64,000 nucleotides of DNA. It comes from Lujinxingia vulgaris (GTDB lineage Bacteria > Myxococcota_A > Bradymonadia > Bradymonadales > Bradymonadaceae). Location of the stretch: assembly GCF_007997015.1 (NCBI RefSeq), contig NZ_VOSM01000003.1, forward strand, positions 1-64,000. Reading direction: 5' to 3'. The position numbers and the translations under genes are program-made. The notes under the pieces are model-generated. The model saw only the letters and a program-made list of their open reading frames with translations. It was not told the DNA's origin and did no database searches. Below, piece after piece: positions 8,474-17,442 of this stretch. Numbering within the stretch: the first letter of the stretch is position 1; each line of letters starts with the position of its first letter.

Positions 8474-10223
8474 ATGCGCTGTTGGAATAGTGTTGTGTGG
8501 ATGGTGGGCGGTTTGGCGTTATGCCTGGGGTGTTCGGGGGATTCAGAGACTGAGGGGCCCGTTGAGGAGGATCCGCAGGGCTTTGAGGTCGTGGACTGGC
8601 GCGACGTGCGGAGGGAAGTTGAAGCCCAGGAACTCTTTACCCGGCGAGGGCGCTTGTTTAGTGCAGCCGGTGAGCATCTGGTCTTTGCGGAGGGTGAGGC
8701 GTGCCAGTTTGATGAAGATCCCCGGGGGTGCACGTTGCGCTGGGTGGACCGGCAGGGGGCAAGTACGGCGGCTTATGAGTCTGTGATCGCGAGGCCGGGC
8801 CGGGGGTATACGGCCGTGAACCACGGACTGCAGGCGGCCTGTACGCATTGTCCCTGAGAGTGCGTTCGATGGCGACATAACCCGATGGGAGGGCTCGATG
8901 TCGCTGGTCGGCCCGGATGGAAGTGCAGTCTGGCAGAAGGAGTCGGGATATTTTCGAAACTGGGGGCTGGCGCCGGATTGGAGCTCGCGCTCCAGGACGG
9001 CCTTCTTTGATTACGCCACCAGGGAGCATTGCGACGAAGATTCGATGGAAGACCCAGACCACGATGTCGACGGTGAGGTTATCGATCCTCAGACCGGCGA
9101 GGTTTTAGAGCGATTCGACGGGATCGTTCGCTATTTCAAACACGACTTCGAGAATGGCTCGGCGCTGGTCGATCGGCAGGATTCATTCAATGACGACACG
9201 CTGGAGATTGTCGGTCCCGATCACGCTGCTGAACATGTGCTCGTCGAAGGCTCTGTGATGGTACTACGCGACCACGACGATCGCTGGATCCATTACGTCA
9301 GCAGCGCCGCTGGCGAAGGGCAGTTTAGCTACGATCGCACCGAGGACGCGCTCTATCAGACGGATTTGATTGAGCTTGCCGATGGCTCCCTCAATGTCCA
9401 CGGCCGGACAGGGCGGTGGATCTGGGCGACAGTTGATCGGGATGCCTATGAGCGCGAGTTCTACGAGGTGGTTCCCGTAGATGGGACATCTGAGCCTGTC
9501 GAGTTGGAGGGGTCGAGCTTTAGCGCCCACGGTTTTCTTGGCCACAACGATCATGGTGTTCTGATCGACACGGATAGGGGGCGCGCATCGGTGATTGATC
9601 TGCGAAGCGGTGAGGCTGTCGTGACGGCGGAACGCGCCGCACGTGAACATTTCGACGGGATTCTCGTGGATGGAGAGGTGGGCCTTCTGCACGTGACCTC
9701 TGGTGGTGAGCTCGTTGTGCATCGACGCTCGGGGAGTGAGACCGTCTTTGAGCGTGCCGGCAGCATGGACCAGGTGTTCATGGGGTACCCGAGCCACGTG
9801 CAAGCGCCGCAGTTGATGCGCACGCTTGCTCCAGAAGGGGCGCCTACCGGGGGCATCGCGCTCCTGCTCCGAGAAGAAGCCCGGATGGCCGAGGTTGCGC
9901 ATCGCTACACCAAGCCCTCTACAGGTGGGGGTCAATGCGACTCCGTGGCGTTCGTTTCCGGCACGAAAGACTTCGACGTGCCGTGGATCTACTTTGCGGA
10001 GATTCCCGATGATAGGGATCCCGACACGATCACGCTGACGATTGTGCCTTCTGATCTTTCTGCCCCGCCGGTGGAGCTTGGGACGATGTCGCGCGAGGCC
10101 TGCCAGCGGCCGGTAATCGACGCGGACGGCGCGCGGGTCTACTGGACGGAGATTCTAAGCGGGGATGGCACACGATACGGGACCGACGCCGAGGTGAGGG
10201 TGTATTCGGCGGATCTTCCCTGA
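8474..10223 (+). pseudogene. frameshifted propeller-like lipoprotein
   Basis: Translation from ATG 8474 gives a lipoprotein signal ending LALCLGC, followed by an acidic region, and stops at 8855-8857. The next frame is open from 8820 and continues to 10223 with the same character (IVPESAFDGDITRWEG, then aspartate- and glycine-rich beta-propeller-like sequence). Joining the two inside 8820-8857 gives one protein of about 580 residues. A single base gain (or two-base loss) explains the break. It is either a true pseudogene or a sequence error. Similar cell-envelope lipoproteins occur at 17443 and 34000. The function is unknown. Confidence 0.7.
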
Positions 10224-10245
10224 GGGGACGCGTTAAAGGTGATGG

Positions 10246-10279
10246 CCGATAGCTCCGCCTCTGGTGGTGGGGCTATCGG
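10246..10279 (+). terminator. hairpin after the lipoprotein gene
   Basis: CCGATAGCTCC pairs with GGGGCTATCGG (one G-U pair) around a 12-base loop. It lies 23 bases after the lipoprotein stop and ahead of the helicase operon. No clear U-run follows, so termination would be weak or factor-assisted. Confidence 0.4.
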
Positions 10280-10449
10280 TCGGGTAGGTTTGCGAAAGGT
10301 ATTCAGGATTGGGGGGGGCACGTTCAGACCGTGGTGATCGCGATCTCAGGCCGGGCGGGGAGCGGAGGTCTTCGAGCATCGACGTAGTGCGACTTTGGCG
10401 AGGCTCGCCGTCGCGATGCGTTGGAAAAAGATGCAGTCAGGATTTTGAT

Positions 10450-11679
10450 GTGCTCTCCCCACTGATGATCAGCCAGAAAGACGACGAGCTACTCGGCGTG
10501 GCCAATCGCGCTGATGCGATGGGTGTGCTGGCGGTGTGGTCGCGGCGGGCGCGCGATCTGGTGCCGCATCTGAGCGCGCAAACCCACGAGGTGCGGGGCT
10601 TTCAGATGCTTGTGGAGGCCTATCGCCTCTGGGAGAGCTTTGAGGCGGAGCATCCCCGGTATGCCGGGCGCCTGGAGGACTTTTTTCTGCTCGTGGAGCA
10701 GGTCTTTGCGCGCACGGCGGGAGCGCAGGATGGAGGATGGCCGCTGCCGGGTTCGCGGCGAGTGATGCGGCAGCATGGTGGGGCGGTCTGGGTGTCGGTA
10801 GTGGATCCGGACTGGCATCTGCTCGATGCGCAGAAGGCCAACGGCGTGTGGGGGTTGTATCGGGGATCGGCGCAGCGTGCGGGGCTGCTCAGTGAGGATA
10901 CGCGTCGGCTCTCCGAGGCGACGCTTAAGGCGGCGACGCGGGCACCGGGGCTTGGTCTGCGCGCTCAAAACGCACTTTTCAAGATGGCGGCCAGGGCGAT
11001 GGAGGGTGAGTCGGTGCGCTACTCGCCAGCTCGGACGGCGCCGCTGGCGGCCGATGTGTATCGAACCTTTCGCGAGGTTCCGCTGGCCGCTCATCTTCGT
11101 GAAGCGTTGATTGAGAGGCATGCCCTGAACAGGGCGCTGGCGCGTCGGTTGGTCGGCGTGGCGCACCTCGAGCACCGAACTTTTCTGACGCAGGCTGCCG
11201 AGGCGTTGCCGGAGCATCGGGAGGCCATTTTAGGGGTGGTGCGCTGCGAGAATCTGCTCGGAATCGTCGAGTCGATCTTCATGTGGCTATGCGCCTGCAA
11301 CGGACAGATCCTGGCCGCGGCGGTGGCGGAGCTCCCTGTCGACCTGGCGGCGCTGGAAGATGCGCGTGCGGGGTTTGCGAGGTCGGGGAACTATGCGGGT
11401 GAGACGGCGCTGGCTCGCTATACGCGATTGCATGAATGCCTGGAGACGTCTACGAAGATGGCGCTTACGCGTTCGGTGCTGGAGCTGCATCGCAGGGTCA
11501 ATGAGGAGCGGGGGCGCGCGCCCTGGGTCTGGGAGGAGGCCGGAGTGGTGCGCAGTGATGTGGAGGTGGGCAGGCCCAGAGCCCGGGAGCTTGAGGTCGG
11601 GGTGGTGTGGCGAAATAGCTACTACCTCAACGCCTTGCACAGCATCACGAACCAGCTTGCGGGGCTGCTCGATGGGTGA
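10450..11679 (+). CDS. hypothetical protein, first gene of candidate defence operon
   Basis: This product of about 409 residues is mostly helical. Its N-terminus (VLAVWSRRARDLVPHLSAQT, then RGFQMLVEAYRLWE) and middle (QKANGVWGLYRGSAQRAGLL) have a pattern I associate with DUF6361-like proteins found beside PLD-type and helicase genes; this is memory and unverified. It has no obvious catalytic motif. GTG 10450 is preferred over ATG 10465, which is also possible. It overlaps the PLD-like gene by eight bases, and the next two genes also overlap, so all four form one transcription unit. Confidence 0.75.
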   Translation: MLSPLMISQKDDELLGVANRADAMGVLAVWSRRARDLVPHLSAQTHEVRGFQMLVEAYRLWESFEAEHPRYAGRLEDFFLLVEQVFARTAGAQDGGWPLPGSRRVMRQHGGAVWVSVVDPDWHLLDAQKANGVWGLYRGSAQRAGLLSEDTRRLSEATLKAATRAPGLGLRAQNALFKMAARAMEGESVRYSPARTAPLAADVYRTFREVPLAAHLREALIERHALNRALARRLVGVAHLEHRTFLTQAAEALPEHREAILGVVRCENLLGIVESIFMWLCACNGQILAAAVAELPVDLAALEDARAGFARSGNYAGETALARYTRLHECLETSTKMALTRSVLELHRRVNEERGRAPWVWEEAGVVRSDVEVGRPRARELEVGVVWRNSYYLNALHSITNQLAGLLDG

Positions 11680-12781
11680 AGTTTTGACGATTCGCGAGCG
11701 GGTGGAGCGAGCCGCAGCTTTCTTTCATCGGCAGGAGGGGGTGGTCCTGACGACCTTCAACCTCAACGCGCCATTTCTGGAGGCGCAGGTGTTGCCGACG
11801 GTGCTCGGGGTGGAGGCAAAGACCGAGGCTGCCCGGCGCGCGCAGACCCATCAGCGGCTTGCGATGACGCCTTGCACGGTCTTCTACGACCCGGGCGTCT
11901 CGCCGAGGCTCTCGGGGCATTATCGGGTGGTGGCGCGCCCGGTGCCGTTGCAGCGGCGCTTCTTTCACCCGAAGCTCATCGTGATGGCGGGGCGCTGCGA
12001 GGAGGGCGTCACCTGGGTGTACCTGGCGGTCTCCTCGGCGAACCTCTCGATGTCGGGCTGGGGACGAAACGCGGAGTGTTTTGGGGAGACGTGGATTCAT
12101 ACAAAACATCAGCAGACCTGGGGGGCGTTGGATGCCTTATTAGAATGGTTGCAGGAGTATGCGCCGCTCGACGAGGGCGCCGGGGGTGATGCGGTGGCGC
12201 GAGTTCTGGAGGCGTTGAGGCGCATGCCGGCGCGAAAACGCTTTCAAAACGACCCGTCACAGCCCTGGGCGGGCACCTTGCGCGCCAGGTTTTATACCTC
12301 GGTGATGCACCCGGCCGGGTTTGCGGATTTTATGCAGCTCGGGCGCTCACGCGCACCGAAGGAGCTGCGGGTCTACAGCCCTTACTGGAGTGAGGTGGCC
12401 GAGGGCCTGGCGAGTTTCGGGGCGAAGCGAAACGTTGTGGTGCCGGCGCGCCGGGTGGATGGGGTGTCGTTGGGGCTCTCGCGTGAGCAGGCCGCGGAGC
12501 TGTCGGAAGATGTGGCGATTCTGAAAAACACCGAAGATCGGGGCACGCGCTTCTGGCATATGAAGTTGTATCGGATCGTGCACGGCAAGCATGTCTATAC
12601 GGCGGTGGGAAGTTGCAACTTCACGCGGGCCGGATTTGCGGGGGCGTCGGGCAATGTGGAGGCGGCGCTTGTTTACAGGTCAAATCCAGGCTGGTTTCCA
12701 GAGGGTGAACCTGCTGACGATGCCGACTTTGCCGATGAGGCGGCTCCGGAGGAGGGGGGCCTGAGCCGACGCCGGTGGTGA
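11672..12781 (+). CDS. phospholipase D-like nuclease/phosphodiesterase
   Basis: Two half-sites of the PLD superfamily are visible in 369 residues. The first has His99 and Lys101 in FFHPKLIVM with SSANLS at 121-126. The second has His296 and Lys298 in WHMKLY with GSCNFT at 313-318. The first half, with GWGRNAE following, resembles tyrosyl-DNA phosphodiesterase. PLD proteins such as DrmC occur in DISARM-type defence loci. The reading frame ends in EEGGLSRRRW just after a G6 run. A -1 shift there would continue into the next gene, so the two may be one protein. Confidence 0.85.
   Translation: MGEVLTIRERVERAAAFFHRQEGVVLTTFNLNAPFLEAQVLPTVLGVEAKTEAARRAQTHQRLAMTPCTVFYDPGVSPRLSGHYRVVARPVPLQRRFFHPKLIVMAGRCEEGVTWVYLAVSSANLSMSGWGRNAECFGETWIHTKHQQTWGALDALLEWLQEYAPLDEGAGGDAVARVLEALRRMPARKRFQNDPSQPWAGTLRARFYTSVMHPAGFADFMQLGRSRAPKELRVYSPYWSEVAEGLASFGAKRNVVVPARRVDGVSLGLSREQAAELSEDVAILKNTEDRGTRFWHMKLYRIVHGKHVYTAVGSCNFTRAGFAGASGNVEAALVYRSNPGWFPEGEPADDADFADEAAPEEGGLSRRRW
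12754..12760 (+). other. possible -1 slippery heptamer or homopolymer error
   Basis: The sequence G GGG GGC is in the X XXY YYZ phase relative to the PLD-like gene. Slipping back one base gives GGG GGG CCT GAG CCG ACG, which reads smoothly through a Pro/Glu linker into VVIVVAYDW of the next gene with no stop. Either ribosomal frameshifting, a genuine gene split, or a one-base homopolymer miscount explains this. Confidence 0.45.
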
Positions 12782-13554
12782 TTGTGGTGGCGTACGACTG
12801 GCGCTCGCGAAGTTGGCGGTGGTGGCTGGAGCCGGGGGGCGGGCAGAGCGACTTTGTTTTGCATCTTCCCGGGGGTGCGCCTTTTGCGATCGAGAAGGGG
12901 ACGCATCAGCGCGGCGGAGAGCCGCCGGGGCGCGGGGCGATGTATGTGGTGACGTTTCGCGAGGGAGGGGAGGAGCGGCGATGGGAGGGGCACGTTGTGG
13001 AGTTGAACCTCGACCACAGCGAGCGGGTTTACGGGCGAGCGTTGAGCGCCGATGAGATTCTGGGGAGCTGGCGCGGGCGAGCGCTTCCGGTGGATTCGGA
13101 GAGCAACGAGCGAGGTCCTGGCGAGGGAGATGGCGAGGAGGTGCAGCGAGAGCTTGCGGCGGCCTTCGATGCGGTCAACCTCTACGACCTCTATCGTTCG
13201 ATGCGGGCGTTGCGAGCGAAGCTTCAGCGGTTGAACGATCATCCGGAGCGTCAGCGCGCGCTTCTGGTGGGGAGGCCGGACAGTGTGATGGCGCTCGCCA
13301 GGCTGGCGAGCGGAGATGGCGCGGTGCCGGTGGTTCGCTATCTGGTGTTGAGGGAGCTCTGCGGCGTGATGCGGGCGTGGGACGCGTTGCTGGACGAGGC
13401 GTTGGTCGGGCGTGTGGAGGAGCTGGCCTCGGACGCGCGGGCGCGCACCCGGGGGCGGCTCAGCGAAGAGCTCGGCGCGGAGCGCGGGGCAGCGGACGCG
13501 ATGCTGGGGTGGTTTGAAGATCGGCTCTCGGAGATCGATGGGGTGAAGCGATGA
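12775..13554 (+). CDS. hypothetical protein, third gene of candidate defence operon
   Basis: The product of about 258 residues begins VVIVVAYDWRSRSWRW and has a beta-rich N-terminal half followed by a helical half (NLYDLYRSMRALRAKLQRLN). GTG 12775 or GTG 12778 may start it; the latter makes a GTGA overlap with the PLD stop. The N-terminal beta region looks like a missing C-terminal domain of the PLD protein (see 12754-12760). It overlaps the helicase gene by ATGA. No catalytic residues are recognised, and a scaffold or DNA-binding role would be a guess. Confidence 0.65.
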   Translation: MVIVVAYDWRSRSWRWWLEPGGGQSDFVLHLPGGAPFAIEKGTHQRGGEPPGRGAMYVVTFREGGEERRWEGHVVELNLDHSERVYGRALSADEILGSWRGRALPVDSESNERGPGEGDGEEVQRELAAAFDAVNLYDLYRSMRALRAKLQRLNDHPERQRALLVGRPDSVMALARLASGDGAVPVVRYLVLRELCGVMRAWDALLDEALVGRVEELASDARARTRGRLSEELGAERGAADAMLGWFEDRLSEIDGVKR

Positions 13555-16500
13555 GGCCTTTTCAACATCCCATTCGGCCAGAAGATGTAGGTGCGCTCAT
13601 CGATTTGCGGGTGGAGGGTGTGCCCGAGACCGGCTCCATGGCGACATTGCAGCTCGAAGGGGTTGCCGCACTCTACAACATCCTCTGCGAACGCTCCTTC
13701 GCTTACCTGGCCGACGAGGTCGGGATGGGCAAGACCTACCAGGCGCTCTCGCTCGCTGCGCTGGTCTGGAACGAGAATCCCCGCGCGCGAGTGCTCTTTT
13801 TGAGTCCCCGCGAAAATGTGCAGACGAAGTGGTTGGGTGATTATTGGCGCTTCTTTGCCTCAAATTTTCGCAGATCTCAGGGTGTGGGCGATGACCGCGT
13901 GACATCGGTGCTCTTTGAAGATCCACTGCACCGGCCCCAGCGCTATGAGAATCTGCGCGACTGGGCCGCATCCATAGGACGGCCCTGGCGCGAGGCGGCG
14001 TTTTTGAGGCATTCGAGCTTCACTCGCCCGATCTATGTAACCCGGGCGGATCGGCGAGATATTGAATCGCTCTGGAGGCGCACAGAGAGCAGCCTTCGGA
14101 GGTGCGGGCTGATGTCGGATGCGGAGCGGCCTGAGGAGTTCGGTAGAGACAACGCTTCCGAGCAGTTGAACCTTGCGTTTGCAAAGGCGCTCAACCGGAA
14201 GTTCGCGCGCGAGGCCGGGTCAAAGCCATATTTTGATCTGGTGATTGTGGATGAGGCGCAGTGCCTGCGACATCCGGACAATCAGACCAACCGCGTGCTC
14301 TTTGAAACCCTGCGCGGGCAGGTAGGTAAGTGGCTATTTATGAGCGCCACACCAGCGCACAGCGGGCCGGAAAATATCCCGAGAATTCTCAATCATTATC
14401 CCGATGCGGGCACCGTTCTGGACCCCGCGCTGGTGCAGGATCTTCGGGCGATGCAGCGGGAACTTCAGACCTTTATGGTGCGGCGTCAGCGCAAGTATTG
14501 GTCCACGCCAGCCAACGCGATGGTGGAGAAAAAGGACTATCGCCACCACGACCGGGAAGGGTGGGGCGTGCAGGACGCCGACATGAGCGCGCTGGAAACC
14601 CTGGCGGTGGGCCTTGTGCAGAAGGGGCTGGTCGAGGTTTTAGAGGGGCAGAACAACCGCTACCGTATCGGGTTTTTATCGTCCTTTGAGAGTCTTCAGA
14701 GCTCGCTTGGTCGCACGCTCCGAAACGAGGACGAAGACGGTGATGACGAGGTTGAGCAGGCCGGCGACTGGCATCGCGACAGGGCCGAGGGGAGTCGGGA
14801 GGCCAACGCTCCCGATAGCGACTTTGTGGGGGAGCTCGCCCGCGACTTTGAGCGGCATTTCGGTATGGCGCTGCCGCATCCGAAGATCGACGCGGTGGTG
14901 CGTCAGGTTTCGACTCCGGCGTTTGGCGATGATGAAGTTGAGGGTGGCGAGAAGTTTTTGATCTTCACCCGGCGGGTAAGCACGGTGGCCGCGCTCCGTG
15001 AGCGTTTGATGGCGCGCTATTTGAGTTCTGTCGAGGCGCGTGTGCGGCGCTGCTGGGACGATGATTTTGATTGGAGCGGGGCCAGCGCTGAGGTGGAGCA
15101 GGTCGATGCTGGCGAGGATTTTGAAGCGCTGGAGGTTGAGCCTGGCGACGATCCTCTACGCGAGGCGATGTCGGAGAAGGGCTGGCTCTACCGATACCGG
15201 CAGACCTTTCGTGCCAGCGGGCGAAACGCGTTGTTTTTTGAAGATGGGTGGTTGGAGCGCCTGTGTCAGGCCGGGGGCGTGGACCCGCTGGATGCGGCAG
15301 CCGCGCTTTCCGACGCGATCTGGGCGGAGAGTTGGACGCATGCCTCGCGCACGTCGGGGGTAAAGAGTCAGCAGCATCGCGCCGCCAGGTTGCGTTATCT
15401 GGCGGTGCAGAGTGTGCGTCGCGAGCCCCGGGTTTTTGGTCTGGATGAAGCGCGCGCCGCCCCCTGGCGAGCGGCGTATGAGGCGGCGCTTCATGAGCAT
15501 ATTGAGCGGGCGCAGCCTGCCGACGAGCCTCATCGCGCGCCGGAGCTTTTTGCTTCCTCAACACTATGGACGGCCTGGGACCGGCGATTTCCAACCGGGC
15601 CGCTGGCGTTGCCCGGCGCAAGTGCCGCAGAGGTTGATGGCCAGGGAGGGGCGGCTGAACTCTGCAAAAGGCAGGTCGCGCGCACCTTGCTCGGGCAGAC
15701 CTTTCGGCTCACCGATACCTTGCTCGACCTCTACTTTGCGGATGAGGCGGCGAGGAGGGAGGGGGGCGATGTTGCCGAGGGATTTGTAGATTGGCTGGTC
15801 TGTGATGATCCGGCGACGCGACGCTTACGCCGGGAGTGCGGGCAGTGGCTTGCGCATCTGCGCCTCATTGTCGATGGGAGCCTCGATGGGGCGGGGCGCT
15901 CCTGGCGCGAGCTTGCGGCGCGGGAGACCTGGCCAAACCTGTATAATCCGGTGGCGGTGATGGGCGTCACCGGCGGCGCGAAGGGGCATCTGAGTGCGAC
16001 ACGTCAGTTTCGCACGCCCTCGATGCCGCGGGTCATCGTGTGCACCGACACGTTGAAAGAGGGTGTGGATCTGCATCTTTTCTGCGACCGCGTGCTGCAT
16101 TACGGCGTGGCCTGGACCTCCGGCGACCTGGAGCAACGCGTGGGGCGCGTGGACCGGTATTTTTCGCAGATCGAGCGGAGGTTGATGGAGGGAGCATCTC
16201 CCGAGGTGCGGCTTGAAGTGGGGTATCCGCACGTCGTTTCCTCGTTGGAGCAGGGGCAGGTTGAGCGTGTCATCGCGCGCCAGCGACTCGCCGAGCGGCT
16301 GATGGATTCTCCGATCGCCGGCAGCGCGCAGGAGGCGCGCGAGGTTGTTGTGGGCGCAGCTTACGCGCCCGAAATCCACCCGCACCTGGAGCCCTATCGC
16401 CCCCGGGAGTTTCCCGAGAAAGGGCGCGATCTCGAGGTGGTGTCGGCGCACGATGCCGCGCCTGTCGTGAGGCATTATCACGCGTGGTACGGGGTGTTTC

Positions 16501-17180
16501 TCCAGGCGCTGACCCGACAAGGCTGGCAGGTCTTACCGGGGGATGCGCGCCCTCGTCGTCGCATAAAGATCATCGGTCATGGGCAGCACTTCGGGGTCGA
16601 GTGGGCGTTTGACGCGGAGCTTCGGCGCTACGTTCTTACGGTGTGCGTGGAGGTGGTGCCTGGCGAGCACGTACAAGAGGGCGCGATGCGCCGGCGTAAG
16701 GTGGGGCGAAGGTGGCGTGTTGAGCGTTTTGTACGGATGCTCGTGCCCTCGCCATCGGAGGGTGTCGACAGCACGGTGGTGGATGCGCTTCTGGCGCACC
16801 TCAGCGGCACATCGCCTTTGTGGTGTGAGCAGGATGCGCAGCGCTGGGACTTGTCCGCGGCCGAGGGGAGGTTGCCTGACGAACGCTGGAGCAACTTTGA
16901 ATGCCGTGCGAGCAACGCGCGATTTTGCCTGCGGACTGTTATCGGTGCAGGCAAGGGATGGGATGCGCAGGGGAATGGTGGTGAAGATGTTTTGAGCGAG
17001 CGGTTCCAGGCGCGGGTGCTGAATCTCAATCGGAAGCTGACTCTGGGGTCTTTTGATGTGGATGCTCAGGGCCGACTGCGCTTTGGCGTGGATGTGCTGC
17101 ACGGTGCGTTGAGTGACGACGTTCGCCGAGGGTTGGTGAGTGAGGTCGTCGAGCGCGCGCGAAGGTGGAGGTTTTCGTAG
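13551..17180 (+). CDS. large SNF2/RapA-like helicase
   Basis: This 1209-residue protein has Walker A ADEVGMGKT (residues 58-62 are GMGKT), DEAQ at 233-236, MSATPAHSG near 262, FLIFTRRVS near 469, TDTLKEGVDL near 828 and QRVGRVDRYF near 860. ADEVGxGKT and the arginine finger QRxGRxDR are typical of RapA/HepA-like SNF2 ATPases. About 330 residues are inserted between the first C-terminal helicase motif and motif V, and 340 residues follow motif VI. It probably translocates on or remodels DNA. It is coupled by ATGA to the gene before it. In DISARM, DrmD is also SNF2-like, but no DrmB or methyltransferase is present here. Confidence 0.88.
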   Translation: MRPFQHPIRPEDVGALIDLRVEGVPETGSMATLQLEGVAALYNILCERSFAYLADEVGMGKTYQALSLAALVWNENPRARVLFLSPRENVQTKWLGDYWRFFASNFRRSQGVGDDRVTSVLFEDPLHRPQRYENLRDWAASIGRPWREAAFLRHSSFTRPIYVTRADRRDIESLWRRTESSLRRCGLMSDAERPEEFGRDNASEQLNLAFAKALNRKFAREAGSKPYFDLVIVDEAQCLRHPDNQTNRVLFETLRGQVGKWLFMSATPAHSGPENIPRILNHYPDAGTVLDPALVQDLRAMQRELQTFMVRRQRKYWSTPANAMVEKKDYRHHDREGWGVQDADMSALETLAVGLVQKGLVEVLEGQNNRYRIGFLSSFESLQSSLGRTLRNEDEDGDDEVEQAGDWHRDRAEGSREANAPDSDFVGELARDFERHFGMALPHPKIDAVVRQVSTPAFGDDEVEGGEKFLIFTRRVSTVAALRERLMARYLSSVEARVRRCWDDDFDWSGASAEVEQVDAGEDFEALEVEPGDDPLREAMSEKGWLYRYRQTFRASGRNALFFEDGWLERLCQAGGVDPLDAAAALSDAIWAESWTHASRTSGVKSQQHRAARLRYLAVQSVRREPRVFGLDEARAAPWRAAYEAALHEHIERAQPADEPHRAPELFASSTLWTAWDRRFPTGPLALPGASAAEVDGQGGAAELCKRQVARTLLGQTFRLTDTLLDLYFADEAARREGGDVAEGFVDWLVCDDPATRRLRRECGQWLAHLRLIVDGSLDGAGRSWRELAARETWPNLYNPVAVMGVTGGAKGHLSATRQFRTPSMPRVIVCTDTLKEGVDLHLFCDRVLHYGVAWTSGDLEQRVGRVDRYFSQIERRLMEGASPEVRLEVGYPHVVSSLEQGQVERVIARQRLAERLMDSPIAGSAQEAREVVVGAAYAPEIHPHLEPYRPREFPEKGRDLEVVSAHDAAPVVRHYHAWYGVFLQALTRQGWQVLPGDARPRRRIKIIGHGQHFGVEWAFDAELRRYVLTVCVEVVPGEHVQEGAMRRRKVGRRWRVERFVRMLVPSPSEGVDSTVVDALLAHLSGTSPLWCEQDAQRWDLSAAEGRLPDERWSNFECRASNARFCLRTVIGAGKGWDAQGNGGEDVLSERFQARVLNLNRKLTLGSFDVDAQGRLRFGVDVLHGALSDDVRRGLVSEVVERARRWRFS

Positions 17181-17442
17181 GTCTCTGGCCAAGGGGAAGG
17201 CGGAGAACGACGATCAGACGTCTCGATCAAAGCGGCAGGATGTAGAGGCAGATTTTCAATCGCGACGTAGCCTTGCAGTGAGTTCAAAGGGCGGCGACGT
17301 CGCTCCCGGATCGTTGTATTCGCCGCGACATGGGAGTACATTACGTTACGCTTTTTAGTCGCCTGTTTCGCACACAGCGCGTTGTTCTCACCTGGCGTGT
17401 CTCCGACCCGTCGGATGCCCACTTCGTTGTAAAAAGGAAGTC

